From the NCBI GenBank assembly GCA_023277325.1, contig JALRIQ010000169.1:1-13384 (forward strand): DNA of 13,384 nucleotides, read 5' to 3'. Positions 1-7,723 of this stretch are shown piece after piece. The notes under the pieces were generated by a model that did no database searches, was not told the origin of the DNA, and saw only the letters and a list, made by a program, of their open reading frames with translations. This stretch comes from Bacteroidia bacterium (GTDB taxonomy: Bacteria > Bacteroidota > Bacteroidia > UBA8524). The position numbers and the translations under genes are program-made. Each line of letters begins with the position of its first letter. The stretch's first letter is position 1.

Positions 1-1400
1 CTATTCCGATAAATGCTACGATTCGGGCAGCAGATTTTGCCAGCCTTCAATTGAGCTGGAATCAGGGTGGAAGTCTGGGCGATTCCATTTTTCAAAGCGA
101 CCCATTTCAAGCCGCCAGCTATATTCTTCAAATCAGTGACCGCTGCAGTGCCGTATCGGATACTGTAATCATTTCTCTACGTGCACCATTGCTTGTAAAT
201 CCGGAGTCGGATACAACCGTTTGCGTTCAAGAGTCGCTTTACAAAGACATCAATGCCCAAGGAGGAAATAGCAACGCCTATCAATTCACCTGGTCAGATG
301 GCCATAGTGGTGAAACCCGCCAATGGCAGCCTTCCAGCACACAGGCTTATGAAGTCATTGTTTCCGATGCCTGTTCTATTTCAGACACTGTACGATTCAC
401 CGTAAGTGTTCGAGACCCACTTGGCCTTGATTTAGGACCCGATATTAAAGTATGCGACAAACAAGACTTTGTTTTACGAGCCAAAGCTTCAGGAGGTAAC
501 CCATCGAATTACAATTATTACTGGAATGGCACCAAAAGGGCGGATTCTGCCAACTTCACAGGCAGCAGCAACAGCTGGTTTGTGGTTCGTTTAAGTGACA
601 AATGCTCACCTGATATCATTGATTCTGTTTTCGTGCAGGTTCAAGCTCCAGCCATTCCCGCACTCGTATTAAGCGATACCCTCCTTTGTACCGATGAGGA
701 AGTGAACGCGCAATTGGCAGGCCCCGTAAATCAGGTAAGTTGGAAGTTAAGCGACGGAACCAACTTCACCAGCGATTCCTGGACCAAATCATGGCCAAGA
801 CCAGGAATCTTTTCCGTAGAAGTTTCCATCGAAGATCTCGACGGTTGTAAGGCAGATAGTCTTTATGAAAATGTTATTCGCGTGGTAAATGCGGCCAAGG
901 CCCAAATGAGCCTTTCTTCCAAAAGTCTGGAACTAGGCGAAGACTTACTAAGCGGAACATCCACCGACAATAACGCCGTAACTTTTCTCTGGACCATCGA
1001 TGATGGTTCGAACTATTCGACCCAAAATTTCTTGCATACATTCCAGGATACCGGGCGTTATGCCATTACTCTAGCGGTGGCAGATATAGCTGGCTGCATG
1101 GATATGGGCTATGACACAGTTTTGGTTTATGATAAAGCTGTAATCTGGGTTCCCAATGCCTTCACGCCTAATACAGACGGGATGAATGAAACCTTTGCTC
1201 CCGTGTTCCTTAACCTCGAATACGGCACTTACCGAATTTATAACCGCTGGGGAGCCATCGTTTTTGAGTGTGAGGACATCTATTCCTGCAGTTGGGATGG
1301 GGGCGACAACCCTGGAGGGTTGTATACCGTGATATTTAAAGGGAAAAGCAAACAAGGCGAACAAGTCACTTACAAAGGAACAGTTCACCTTATCCGATAA
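1..1400 (+). CDS. Secreted PKD/Ig-like repeat protein with gliding-motility C-terminal (CHU_C, type B T9SS) domain, 5' partial
   Basis: The frame is open to the left edge (first full codon at 3), so about 465 C-terminal residues are visible and the start lies outside. A TTG at 51 is only an internal leucine codon. The last 86 residues (nt 1140-1397) form a typical CHU_C domain: VPNAFTPNTDG, then YRIYNRWG, a WDGG turn and a final VHLIR. This domain marks cargo of the type IX secretion system, usually attached to or shed from the cell surface. Before it, about nt 891-1130 resembles a PKD domain (FLWTIDDGS, HTFQDTGRYAITLAV). Further upstream are Ig-like repeats with a conserved Cys and a GGN...Y.W.G core, seen twice at about nt 215-300 and 450-530. 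The likely role is adhesion or surface-matrix function; the ligand is unknown. The stop is followed directly by a terminator. Confidence 0.9.
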   Translation, partial: IPINATIRAADFASLQLSWNQGGSLGDSIFQSDPFQAASYILQISDRCSAVSDTVIISLRAPLLVNPESDTTVCVQESLYKDINAQGGNSNAYQFTWSDGHSGETRQWQPSSTQAYEVIVSDACSISDTVRFTVSVRDPLGLDLGPDIKVCDKQDFVLRAKASGGNPSNYNYYWNGTKRADSANFTGSSNSWFVVRLSDKCSPDIIDSVFVQVQAPAIPALVLSDTLLCTDEEVNAQLAGPVNQVSWKLSDGTNFTSDSWTKSWPRPGIFSVEVSIEDLDGCKADSLYENVIRVVNAAKAQMSLSSKSLELGEDLLSGTSTDNNAVTFLWTIDDGSNYSTQNFLHTFQDTGRYAITLAVADIAGCMDMGYDTVLVYDKAVIWVPNAFTPNTDGMNETFAPVFLNLEYGTYRIYNRWGAIVFECEDIYSCSWDGGDNPGGLYTVIFKGKSKQGEQVTYKGTVHLIR

Positions 1401-1401
1401 A

Positions 1402-1440
1402 AAAAGGGGCACAAGGCCCCTTTTCAATTCTTTTATTTTT
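1402..1440. terminator. Bidirectional Rho-independent terminator between convergent genes
   Basis: A 9-bp perfect stem, AAAAGGGGC (1402-1410) with GCCCCTTTT (1416-1424), encloses the 5-nt loop ACAAG. T-rich sequence follows on the plus strand to 1440, and an A-tract precedes it, giving a U-run on the minus strand. It starts two bases after the adhesin stop and faces the end of the minus-strand gene at 1449, so it can serve both. Confidence 0.85.
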
Positions 1441-1448
1441 TGTGCCGC

Positions 1449-1907
1449 TTATTTAGGGCTCACGCCAACCACTTCATTGCGAAGTGCGTTCACATACCAA
1501 AGTTTGCCCTCCGGACCAACTTTTATTCCCACTATACCCTTATTGCCTGTAGCGATACGTCCAATTTCTTTTTTGCTATTTACGTCGAAAGCAATGATAT
1601 CGCCCGTTTCATAGTCTGATACAAAAACACGGTTGTCTTTGATTTCGATACCAGCCGCCTTCTGGAAGCCTGCCTCTGCAAACACTTCGAATTCCTTGCC
1701 TTCCATTTCCCAATGCTCAGCAAGTAGTTCGTTGATCAAATTAAGATCCTGTTTCTTTCTTCCGGTCTGAATGTTTGCAAGGAGAATTTTTTCTTGAGGT
1801 CCGCTTACGATATACAACCATTTTTTGCCTGCATCCAATACCATGTGGCAAGGAACTCCGTCTAAATAACGATAATACTGCCTGTCTATCGGAGAGCTAT
1901 TCACCAA
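1449..1907 (-). CDS. Beta-propeller (NHL/SMP-30-like) protein fragment, probably 3' part of a frame-broken gene
   Basis: This 152-aa frame has no convincing start. The first usable codons are TTG (1907) and GTG (1904), and coding-like sequence continues upstream in the same frame to 1928 (ANAADTLLVNSS...) before a TAA at 1931-1929. The C-terminal half shows two propeller-like blades: GIEIKDNRVFVSDYETGDI then IGRIATG, and GIKVGPEGKLWYVNALRN. The pattern V-[YF]-V-[SN]-..-..-I..[FV]D is usual for NHL or YncE-like beta-propellers. An earlier strand pair is CHMVLDAGKKWLYIVSGPQ. No catalytic motif is recognisable and the substrate is unknown. The gene sits 245 bp downstream of murF on the same strand. 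The fragment is too short for a complete propeller, which together with the upstream frame changes suggests a pseudogene or sequencing indels. Confidence 0.6.
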   Translation of the reverse strand: MVNSSPIDRQYYRYLDGVPCHMVLDAGKKWLYIVSGPQEKILLANIQTGRKKQDLNLINELLAEHWEMEGKEFEVFAEAGFQKAAGIEIKDNRVFVSDYETGDIIAFDVNSKKEIGRIATGNKGIVGIKVGPEGKLWYVNALRNEVVGVSPK

Positions 1908-2111
1908 AAGCGTATCCGCAGCATTGGCTTACCGCCATTTCGCAAGCGGAGCCAGTCACTGGTTTTACCAATACTCACCAGGTACCAAGCTTGCTCGGCT
2001 TCCGGTAATTGGCAAAAAAGATGCTGGTTGGTCATCGTAAACATCAAGATTGCTGGTTACGAAGTTTTTAGGGTTTAGGGCAATAATAAATAATAAGAGA
2101 GCGCACGCGCC
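1908..2111 (-). pseudogene. Frame-shifted 5' part of the propeller-like gene
   Basis: On the minus strand, 2111 to 1968 is open in the same frame as the downstream fragment. It reads LLLFIIALNPKNFVTSN, a hydrophobic signal-peptide-like stretch followed by protein-like sequence, then NLDVYDDQPASF. Three stops then fall within 13 codons (1967-1929). Across that gap the adjacent frame (2044-1904) is coding-like: LPEAEQAWYLVSIGKTSDWL, then RLRNGGK. Joining frame A to B at a run of six T (plus-strand A6 at 2014-2019), and B back to A near 1926-1935, gives one continuous product of roughly 220 residues. No ATG or GTG lies in frame at the 5' end, so a third lesion or a non-standard start is possible. 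I infer two compensating single-base indels. Confidence 0.5.
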
Positions 2112-2152
2112 TTAACTCCAACTCAAACTTGCCCGTCGAATTCTATTTGTCT

Positions 2153-3463
2153 TCAATCAGCCATCCAATGTTCAATAGCGCCCTCGACGGCAATGCCTCG
2201 GGAACCCTTTAAGAAGATCAATGTTCCTGGAATTGGCGGGTTTGTTTGCAGGTATTCTTTTGCATCGGTAGCCGTTGCAAACCAACGTGCATCTTTTCCC
2301 AATGCCTTCCCGAATGCCGGACCAATAAATACGCCTGATTTTAAGTTCAGCTCTTTCAATAAATCAAGAACAGCTTGATGCTCTTCTTCCTCATAACTAC
2401 CCAACTCCAGCATGTCGCCAAGAATAAAAAAACGCTCTCCCTGGTGTTCTGCCAAACTTTTTAGAGCCACTTCCATGCTGCTTGGGTTCGCATTATAGCA
2501 GTCGAGTAAAAAGGTATATCCGGCTTTTTCCAGCACTTGGGAGCGGTTGTTTTGAGACACATAAGATTCAATGGCCGTTTTACTCACCCAATCGGGAATT
2601 CCAAAATGACGCGCTACCGCCAGTGTTGCCAGGATATTTGAAAAGTTAAACGCCCCGGGCAGCTGACTTTGTACTTCAATACCCGAATCCAGTTCCAGAC
2701 TCACTCCAGGAAAACTCCCCACTAGTTTAGCACTAGTGGAACAGCTGGGGTCAGAACCGTAGGAGATCATGCGGTCGAGTCGTTTTGACATCGATTCCAG
2801 CCAGGGGTCGTCGGCATTAACGAAGGACAAACCACCATGTTTCTTCAGGTAGAGAAATAGCTCACTTTCTTCGCGTGCCACCCCTTCCATACTTCCAAAA
2901 CCTTCCAGATGTTCTTTGCCAATATTGGTGATTAATCCAAAATCTGGCTCCGCAATTTCTACCAGCTCCGCAATATCTCCAGATTGATTGGTGCCCAACT
3001 CAATCACGGCAATCTCCGTATCGTCCGGCATGCTCAGCAAGGTGAGTGGAAGGCCGATATGGTTGTTTAAATTCCCTTTCGTTGCATGGGTTTTAAAATG
3101 TGTGCTTAATACCGCTTTGAGCAATTCTTTGGTGGTGGTTTTTCCATTGCTACCGCCAATACCCAAGACAGGTATAGCCATTTCTTCCCGGTACAAACGC
3201 GCCAATTCCTGTAGGGTATGTAAGGCATTATTGCTCAGCAGAAGTCGCTTTTCTTCTGGGTGTTCCTTTTTCAGATTGACATCATCAATAACCGCATAGG
3301 AAGCACCCTTTTCCAGCGCCTGCACCGCATATTTATTACCATCGAAATTGGGTCCTTTTAAAGCGAAGAATATGCATCCTTCGGGAAGCGAACGACTGTC
3401 GGTGCTCACAGCAGGGTACTTCTTGTATATTTCTAAAAGCTTGGCAACTTGACTGAATTCCAT
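2153..3463 (-). CDS. murF: UDP-N-acetylmuramoyl-tripeptide--D-alanyl-D-alanine ligase (MurF)
   Basis: MurF is a cytoplasmic ATP-dependent ligase that adds D-Ala-D-Ala to UDP-MurNAc-tripeptide, the last soluble step of peptidoglycan precursor synthesis. The 436-aa length is normal. The N-terminal substrate domain has TDSRSLPEGCIFFALKG (21-37). The central ATPase domain has the P-loop GIGGSNGKTTTKELL (101-115), GNLNNHIGLPLTLL (130-143), ELGTNQSGDI (155-164) and NIGKEHLEGFG (180-190). The C-terminal domain has DCYNANPSSM (321-330), where the N-P-S motif is MurF-specific, and LKGSRGIAVE (418-427). The ATG at 3463 precedes MEFSQVAKLL, a usual MurF-like beginning. It stands alone here rather than in a dcw cluster, divergent from the FG-GAP gene across 180 bp, with the broken propeller gene downstream. 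Confidence 0.96.
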   Translation of the reverse strand: MEFSQVAKLLEIYKKYPAVSTDSRSLPEGCIFFALKGPNFDGNKYAVQALEKGASYAVIDDVNLKKEHPEEKRLLLSNNALHTLQELARLYREEMAIPVLGIGGSNGKTTTKELLKAVLSTHFKTHATKGNLNNHIGLPLTLLSMPDDTEIAVIELGTNQSGDIAELVEIAEPDFGLITNIGKEHLEGFGSMEGVAREESELFLYLKKHGGLSFVNADDPWLESMSKRLDRMISYGSDPSCSTSAKLVGSFPGVSLELDSGIEVQSQLPGAFNFSNILATLAVARHFGIPDWVSKTAIESYVSQNNRSQVLEKAGYTFLLDCYNANPSSMEVALKSLAEHQGERFFILGDMLELGSYEEEEHQAVLDLLKELNLKSGVFIGPAFGKALGKDARWFATATDAKEYLQTNPPIPGTLIFLKGSRGIAVEGAIEHWMAD

Positions 3464-3580
3464 GGTAGGCCTGTAATTTAATTACGAAACTAGTCTTTCT
3501 TTAAAAACCTACATATCTATCCCATTGAAATCACCGCCTTAGCGCAAATGTTTTCTTTAAATTGCACCTTTATCGTTTGA

Positions 3581-3625
3581 ATGACTCTCTTCTGAAAGCA
3601 ACGATATGAAAGAAGAAGGAGTCAT
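3581..3625 (+). promoter_or_regulatory. Long hairpin in the leader of the FG-GAP gene, enclosing an AAGGAG sequence
   Basis: ATGACTC (3581-3587) pairs perfectly with GAGTCAT (3619-3625). Skipping one T (3588), CTTCT (3589-3593) pairs with AGAAG (3614-3618), giving a 12-bp stem with a single bulge and a 20-nt loop. It lies 18 nt before the start codon at 3644. AAGGAG (3616-3621) is inside the 3' arm, too far (22 nt) from ATG 3644 to act as a normal ribosome site. The role is unknown: it may be a leader RNA structure or a DNA operator between the divergent genes. Confidence 0.45.
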
Positions 3626-3643
3626 ATACGTATAAATCCACCT

Positions 3644-5935
3644 ATGAAAAAACTGCTACTTTCACTCGGAATCTTATTTTCAGTTTGCTCGTTTGCTCAA
3701 TCGCCTACATTTTATCTAGGCAATAGCCTTCGCTTTCTGGATACGAATAACGATACGGTACCTTTTCCTTTTATCGGGGGTTTTGTTGCGCCGCAATTCA
3801 GTGAAATCGACCTAAACAACGACGGGGTAAAAGATCTTTTTGTCTTCGATCGAAGTGGGAATAAAAAAATGACCTTCCTCAACGAAGGCAAGGCTGGGCA
3901 GGTTTCCTATATCTATGCCCCGAAATACGAATACTCCTTTCCTGAATTGGCCCGCTGGGTATTACTCCGCGACTACAATTGCGATGGGAAAGAGGATATT
4001 TTCACTGGGTCTGAACAAAGTGGATTTACCGTTTACAAGAACGTTGGCACTGCCGACAGCCTGCAGTTTGAGCATATTGTGTATGACCTGACCGACACTA
4101 CCGGCGGGAATATGTATAACCTGACTTTGGATATTCCAGCTATCGACGATGTGGACGGCGATGGCGATTTGGATATTCTTGCCTTTGGTGTACTTGGTGG
4201 TTATGTGCAGTACTACCGGAATGAGCGGGTGGAAAAAGGCTTGGACTGTGATGCCCTTAACTTCAATTTTGTCGACTTCTGCTGGGGTTCCTTTGTAGAA
4301 GCTGGCCTAACCAACGATATCATTCTTGGCGACAATTGCTTCGGCTTGAAATTCTACAAAAACCAATTGCACTCGGGCAGCACGGTCATGACTTTCGACG
4401 CCGACGAAGATGGCGATAAAGACATGCTGATTGGCGATATCGGCTTCCCAGACTTCAAATTCCTCATCAATGGGAAAAAAGAAACCAGCTGGCCCTATGA
4501 TACGGTAACCTCCTATACCACCCATTACCCGCAAAACACCCTTGGGGTATACATTGATCTTTTCCCGGCTGCCTATTACCTCGACCTGAATAATGATGGA
4601 GTAAAAGATTTGATTGCCTCGTCCAATGAAGCCAACTCTGCCAGCAACCTGGGACAAAACTGGTGGTATAAAAACAACGGAAAAACCAATAAACCGGACC
4701 TGGCTTTTCAAGACAGCTCCTTCTTGCAAGACATGACCATCGATTTTGGATCACAAACCAGTCCTGCCCTGTTTGATATGGATGGTGATGGTGACCTGGA
4801 CTTGGTTCTTGCCAATAGAGGTAATTACCGCGATACGAGAAACAGCAACGACCGACTGGCCCTTTTTGAAAATGTGGGGACCAGCCAAAAGGCCATTTTT
4901 AAGTTGAAGTCTGAAGACTATCTCGGTTTAAGCAATGACAGTATCACGGGAATGAACCCAACTTTCGCCGACCTTAATGGCGACGGGAAACAAGACTTGA
5001 TTATTGGTCAAATCAATGGCCGCCTGAAATACTATGTGAATACAGGTACAGCAACAGTTCCTGCTTTCACCCTGCAAAATGATACCCTGGGAAGTATTGA
5101 CGTCGGCACCTTGTCTGCTCCCCATTTTTATGATTTAGATGGGGATTCTGTGCTGGATTTGTTTATAGGAAATAGCACCGGTTTTGTGAAATACTACAAA
5201 AACCACGGAACGCGTAATATTCCGAATTTCCTCTCTCAACCTACCGTTGACTCCGTTGGGAAAATTCGTGTGGCCGACTTCTTCTATAATTACGGAAACT
5301 TTGACCCGAATGGAAACCCGATAGACTCCACAAAAACATTTGAATATGAAGGGCATAGTACCCCATGGATTGCGGACCTCGACAATGATGGAAATCCTGA
5401 AATACTAAGTGGCAGCCGCGGAGGAAAAATTTTCATCTATCCCCTCGATAAAAATAACCTTACTGATTCCTTCCCTAGCCTGACCGAATATTTTATTCAA
5501 CCGCATAACCAATCTGGCGGTATTGTCGACCTGGGTGGAAGAACATCCTTGGCCTTAATGGATCTTGATGACGATGGCCGTTTGGATATCCTAGTTGGAA
5601 ATAGTCGTGGTGGAATTCATTACCTAAGTTCCTCCTTCAGTGCAGAAGACACATTAAATAGCGTTGGTGGCGTATTGCCTTTGCTCGACTTAACCGCTTA
5701 TCCTAATCCTACCGAAGGCGCATTATATCTCAAGCATGAGCAAAGCCTGAATGCCTGCCTAAAAGTAGAAGTGATTGATGTTCTTGGAAGAACCCGGCTT
5801 GTTGAAAGCTGGAATCCGTCCACCGAATCTACCAAAGCGCTTGCATTAAATAGCTTGGCAAATGGAACCTATTTTGTTGTGGTTTCTCATCCCGAATACC
5901 GCACCAATACTCTCAGAGTTACGGTTGTAAAATAG
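3644..5935 (+). CDS. Secreted FG-GAP/VCBS repeat protein with type A (Por) T9SS sorting domain
   Basis: This 763-aa protein has a clear Sec signal peptide (MKKLLLSLGILFSVCSFAQ, cleavage near residue 19). Ten acidic calcium-binding-type loops follow the form D-x-[DN]-x-D-G-x-x-D at about residues 56, 110, 169, 251, 313, 377, 443, 497, 578 and 640. Examples are DLNNDGVKDLFVF, DVDGDGDLDILAFG and DMDGDGDLDLVLANRG. Between them run strands ending in [VL]KYYxNxGT, as in integrin-alpha-like FG-GAP beta-propellers. The last ~80 residues (from about LDLTAYPNPTEGALYL, 681) are a type A sorting domain with NGTYFVVV and a terminal RVTVVK, signalling export through the type IX system and usual C-terminal processing. 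The protein is probably cell-surface or released; its binding target is unknown. The gene is monocistronic by appearance, with 86 bp before the next gene. Confidence 0.92.
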   Translation: MKKLLLSLGILFSVCSFAQSPTFYLGNSLRFLDTNNDTVPFPFIGGFVAPQFSEIDLNNDGVKDLFVFDRSGNKKMTFLNEGKAGQVSYIYAPKYEYSFPELARWVLLRDYNCDGKEDIFTGSEQSGFTVYKNVGTADSLQFEHIVYDLTDTTGGNMYNLTLDIPAIDDVDGDGDLDILAFGVLGGYVQYYRNERVEKGLDCDALNFNFVDFCWGSFVEAGLTNDIILGDNCFGLKFYKNQLHSGSTVMTFDADEDGDKDMLIGDIGFPDFKFLINGKKETSWPYDTVTSYTTHYPQNTLGVYIDLFPAAYYLDLNNDGVKDLIASSNEANSASNLGQNWWYKNNGKTNKPDLAFQDSSFLQDMTIDFGSQTSPALFDMDGDGDLDLVLANRGNYRDTRNSNDRLALFENVGTSQKAIFKLKSEDYLGLSNDSITGMNPTFADLNGDGKQDLIIGQINGRLKYYVNTGTATVPAFTLQNDTLGSIDVGTLSAPHFYDLDGDSVLDLFIGNSTGFVKYYKNHGTRNIPNFLSQPTVDSVGKIRVADFFYNYGNFDPNGNPIDSTKTFEYEGHSTPWIADLDNDGNPEILSGSRGGKIFIYPLDKNNLTDSFPSLTEYFIQPHNQSGGIVDLGGRTSLALMDLDDDGRLDILVGNSRGGIHYLSSSFSAEDTLNSVGGVLPLLDLTAYPNPTEGALYLKHEQSLNACLKVEVIDVLGRTRLVESWNPSTESTKALALNSLANGTYFVVVSHPEYRTNTLRVTVVK

Positions 5936-6021
5936 ATTCTTTGCTCAGATTCAGCTAACAGAGTGGTTAGGGGTTTCCTTTTTCGCCCAGGCTTTCTTTT
6001 CTTTGTCGTTTCTTACTTGGC

Positions 6022-7671
6022 ATGAAAAGAATTTTTACGGCAACCAGTTTGCTCTTTTTATTGAGCCCTTCGTACCTGTTCGCTCAGGAAAATAAATACG
6101 GCGAGTTCAGTGGAAACTTTCAATCAAACACCCAATTTTACGTTCGGGACGACAGGATCGGGGCGAATACTATTCAGTATCTGCGTCAGAAATCATCCAC
6201 AGACGCTTGGTTGTTCATGAACTATAAATTTCAGGGCTTTGATATCACAGCCCGTTACGATGTGTTCAACAATTCGCCACTTCTTAACCCACAGCAGGCG
6301 TATACCAACGTAGGAATCGGATATTGGAGCGTAAAAAAATCCATAGGAAAACTCACCTTAACCGGAGGCTATTTCTACGACCAATTTGGAACTGGAGCTG
6401 CCTTTAGAGCTTTCGAAGATCGCCTTATCGGACTCGACTATGCTGTACGTGGAATTCATGCACAATATGAAATCAGCAATACGTGGCGGATAAAAGGTTT
6501 TACTGGTCAACAAAAGGGTTTCCTTGATCTAGGCACCAACGAAGACACCCGGTTTACAGTAAGTCCTCAAGTGGTTCAAGGCGTTTATACGGATAAACGA
6601 TTTCAGTTTAAACCCGACTTCTCCCTCGATATCGCTGGGGGTGTAGTAAACCGCGTTTTAGATGGAGAAACCCTTAATCGCCTGGTTTCTGAGATAAACG
6701 GACTTCCTATTGAAAACCGCTTTCAGCCAAAAAGTAATACCTACGTAATGACTGGAGGTTTCACACTGAATTACAAAGGTTTTGCTCTGGCATCAGAATA
6801 CAACTACAAAACTGCAGAAGCACTTAGAAACCCATTTACTCAACAGCTTTTTGGAAGCGATGGTTCTGTGTTCTTTACTTCCCTAGGCTATTCTCAAAAG
6901 GGCTTGGGTATAAATGCTTCCTACAAAAGGGTAGAAACCTACCAGTTCCGTTCCTCTCCATATAACGTATTGTTGAACGGTCAAATCACTTACCTACCTT
7001 CCATCACAAGGCAGAATGTTTACCGGCTTTTAGCGCGTTATATCCCTGTTGTTCAAGAGCTTGGAGAGAACGCGTTTGCTGCTGATATACTCTGGTCACC
7101 GACGAAAAAACTGACTGTCAATGCCAATTTTTCATGGGTTGATGGTGTGGATGGAAAACACCTTTTCGAAGAGTATTACCTCGACGTTTTGTACAAGTAT
7201 TCCCGCAAATTGAAAATTCAGTTGGGGCTTCAAAGCGTATTCTACTCTCAAAGCATCTATCAGCTGAGCCCTGTTGCCCCTGATGTGCGCACTTTTACTC
7301 CGTTTACTGAAATCACCTATAAGCTTTCGATGAAGCAAAGTATACGCTTTGAAGCACAATACATGCATACCAGACAAGACTTAGGAAGCTTTGTAAATGC
7401 CTTGATTGAATACAATTTTGCACCGCATTGGAGCTTCTCAATTGGGGATATGGTAAACACTGACCCGGTAAGAACTGTTGGTACTCCTCAAGAAGTAGTA
7501 AGCGATGAAATCATCCATTATTACAACCTCTTTATGAGTTATCAAATGGGAGCAACTCGCCTCACAGTGAATTACCTCAAACAAGTGCAAGGAGTAAACT
7601 GTACAGGAGGTATTTGTCGTGTTGAGCCTGCTTTTAGCGGCTTCCGAATCGGACTAATTACTAACTTCTAA
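6022..7671 (+). CDS. Outer-membrane beta-barrel protein, DUF6029-like
   Basis: The 549-aa product starts with a signal peptide (MKRIFTATSLLFLLSPSYLFAQ, cleavage near 22). The mature part is rich in alternating aromatic/polar strands from start to end, for example GYWSVKKSIGKLTLTGGYFYD and HYYNLFMSYQMGATRLTVNYL. It ends in Phe (GFRIGLITNF), the usual C-terminal signal for outer-membrane barrel assembly. The N-terminal part (GEFSGNFQSNTQFY... then GGYFYDQFGTGAAFRAFEDR) resembles the Bacteroidota family I know as DUF6029; I cannot confirm this without a search. No function is established for that family. A CxxxxC pair (C527, C532) lies in the last loop and could form a disulfide. It precedes the Omp28-like lipoprotein by 52 bp on the same strand, suggesting an envelope-related pair. 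Confidence 0.75.
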   Translation: MKRIFTATSLLFLLSPSYLFAQENKYGEFSGNFQSNTQFYVRDDRIGANTIQYLRQKSSTDAWLFMNYKFQGFDITARYDVFNNSPLLNPQQAYTNVGIGYWSVKKSIGKLTLTGGYFYDQFGTGAAFRAFEDRLIGLDYAVRGIHAQYEISNTWRIKGFTGQQKGFLDLGTNEDTRFTVSPQVVQGVYTDKRFQFKPDFSLDIAGGVVNRVLDGETLNRLVSEINGLPIENRFQPKSNTYVMTGGFTLNYKGFALASEYNYKTAEALRNPFTQQLFGSDGSVFFTSLGYSQKGLGINASYKRVETYQFRSSPYNVLLNGQITYLPSITRQNVYRLLARYIPVVQELGENAFAADILWSPTKKLTVNANFSWVDGVDGKHLFEEYYLDVLYKYSRKLKIQLGLQSVFYSQSIYQLSPVAPDVRTFTPFTEITYKLSMKQSIRFEAQYMHTRQDLGSFVNALIEYNFAPHWSFSIGDMVNTDPVRTVGTPQEVVSDEIIHYYNLFMSYQMGATRLTVNYLKQVQGVNCTGGICRVEPAFSGFRIGLITNF

Positions 7672-7710
7672 GCGCGGAGCAGCCTTAAAGCTAATCTGCT
7701 GGTCTTTTAT

Positions 7711-7718
7711 TAAATTTG
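7711..7718 (+). promoter_or_regulatory. Candidate Bacteroidota -7 element (TAAATTTG) for the Omp28-like gene
   Basis: TAAATTTG matches the Bacteroidota -7 consensus TAnnTTTG exactly and ends 5 nt before the ATG at 7724. Transcription starting a few bases downstream would give a leaderless or nearly leaderless mRNA. No TTTG -33 box is visible at the expected spacing (about 7688), so support rests on the -7 element and its position. Confidence 0.4.
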
Positions 7719-7723
7719 ACATT

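Noticed and set aside
3464..3580. Promoter pair for murF and the FG-GAP gene
   Set aside because: Only imperfect TAnnTTTG-like strings occur (for example TAGTTTCG for murF) with no TTTG box at the right spacing, so no position can be defended.
4307..4754. Two minus-strand frames inside the FG-GAP gene
   Set aside because: They are shadows of the repetitive Asp/Gly-rich calcium loops on the plus strand.
7676..7706. AGCAG...CTGCT inverted repeat after the DUF6029-like gene as a terminator
   Set aside because: The stem is only about 5 bp with a 13-nt loop and lacks an immediate T-run, so it is not convincing.
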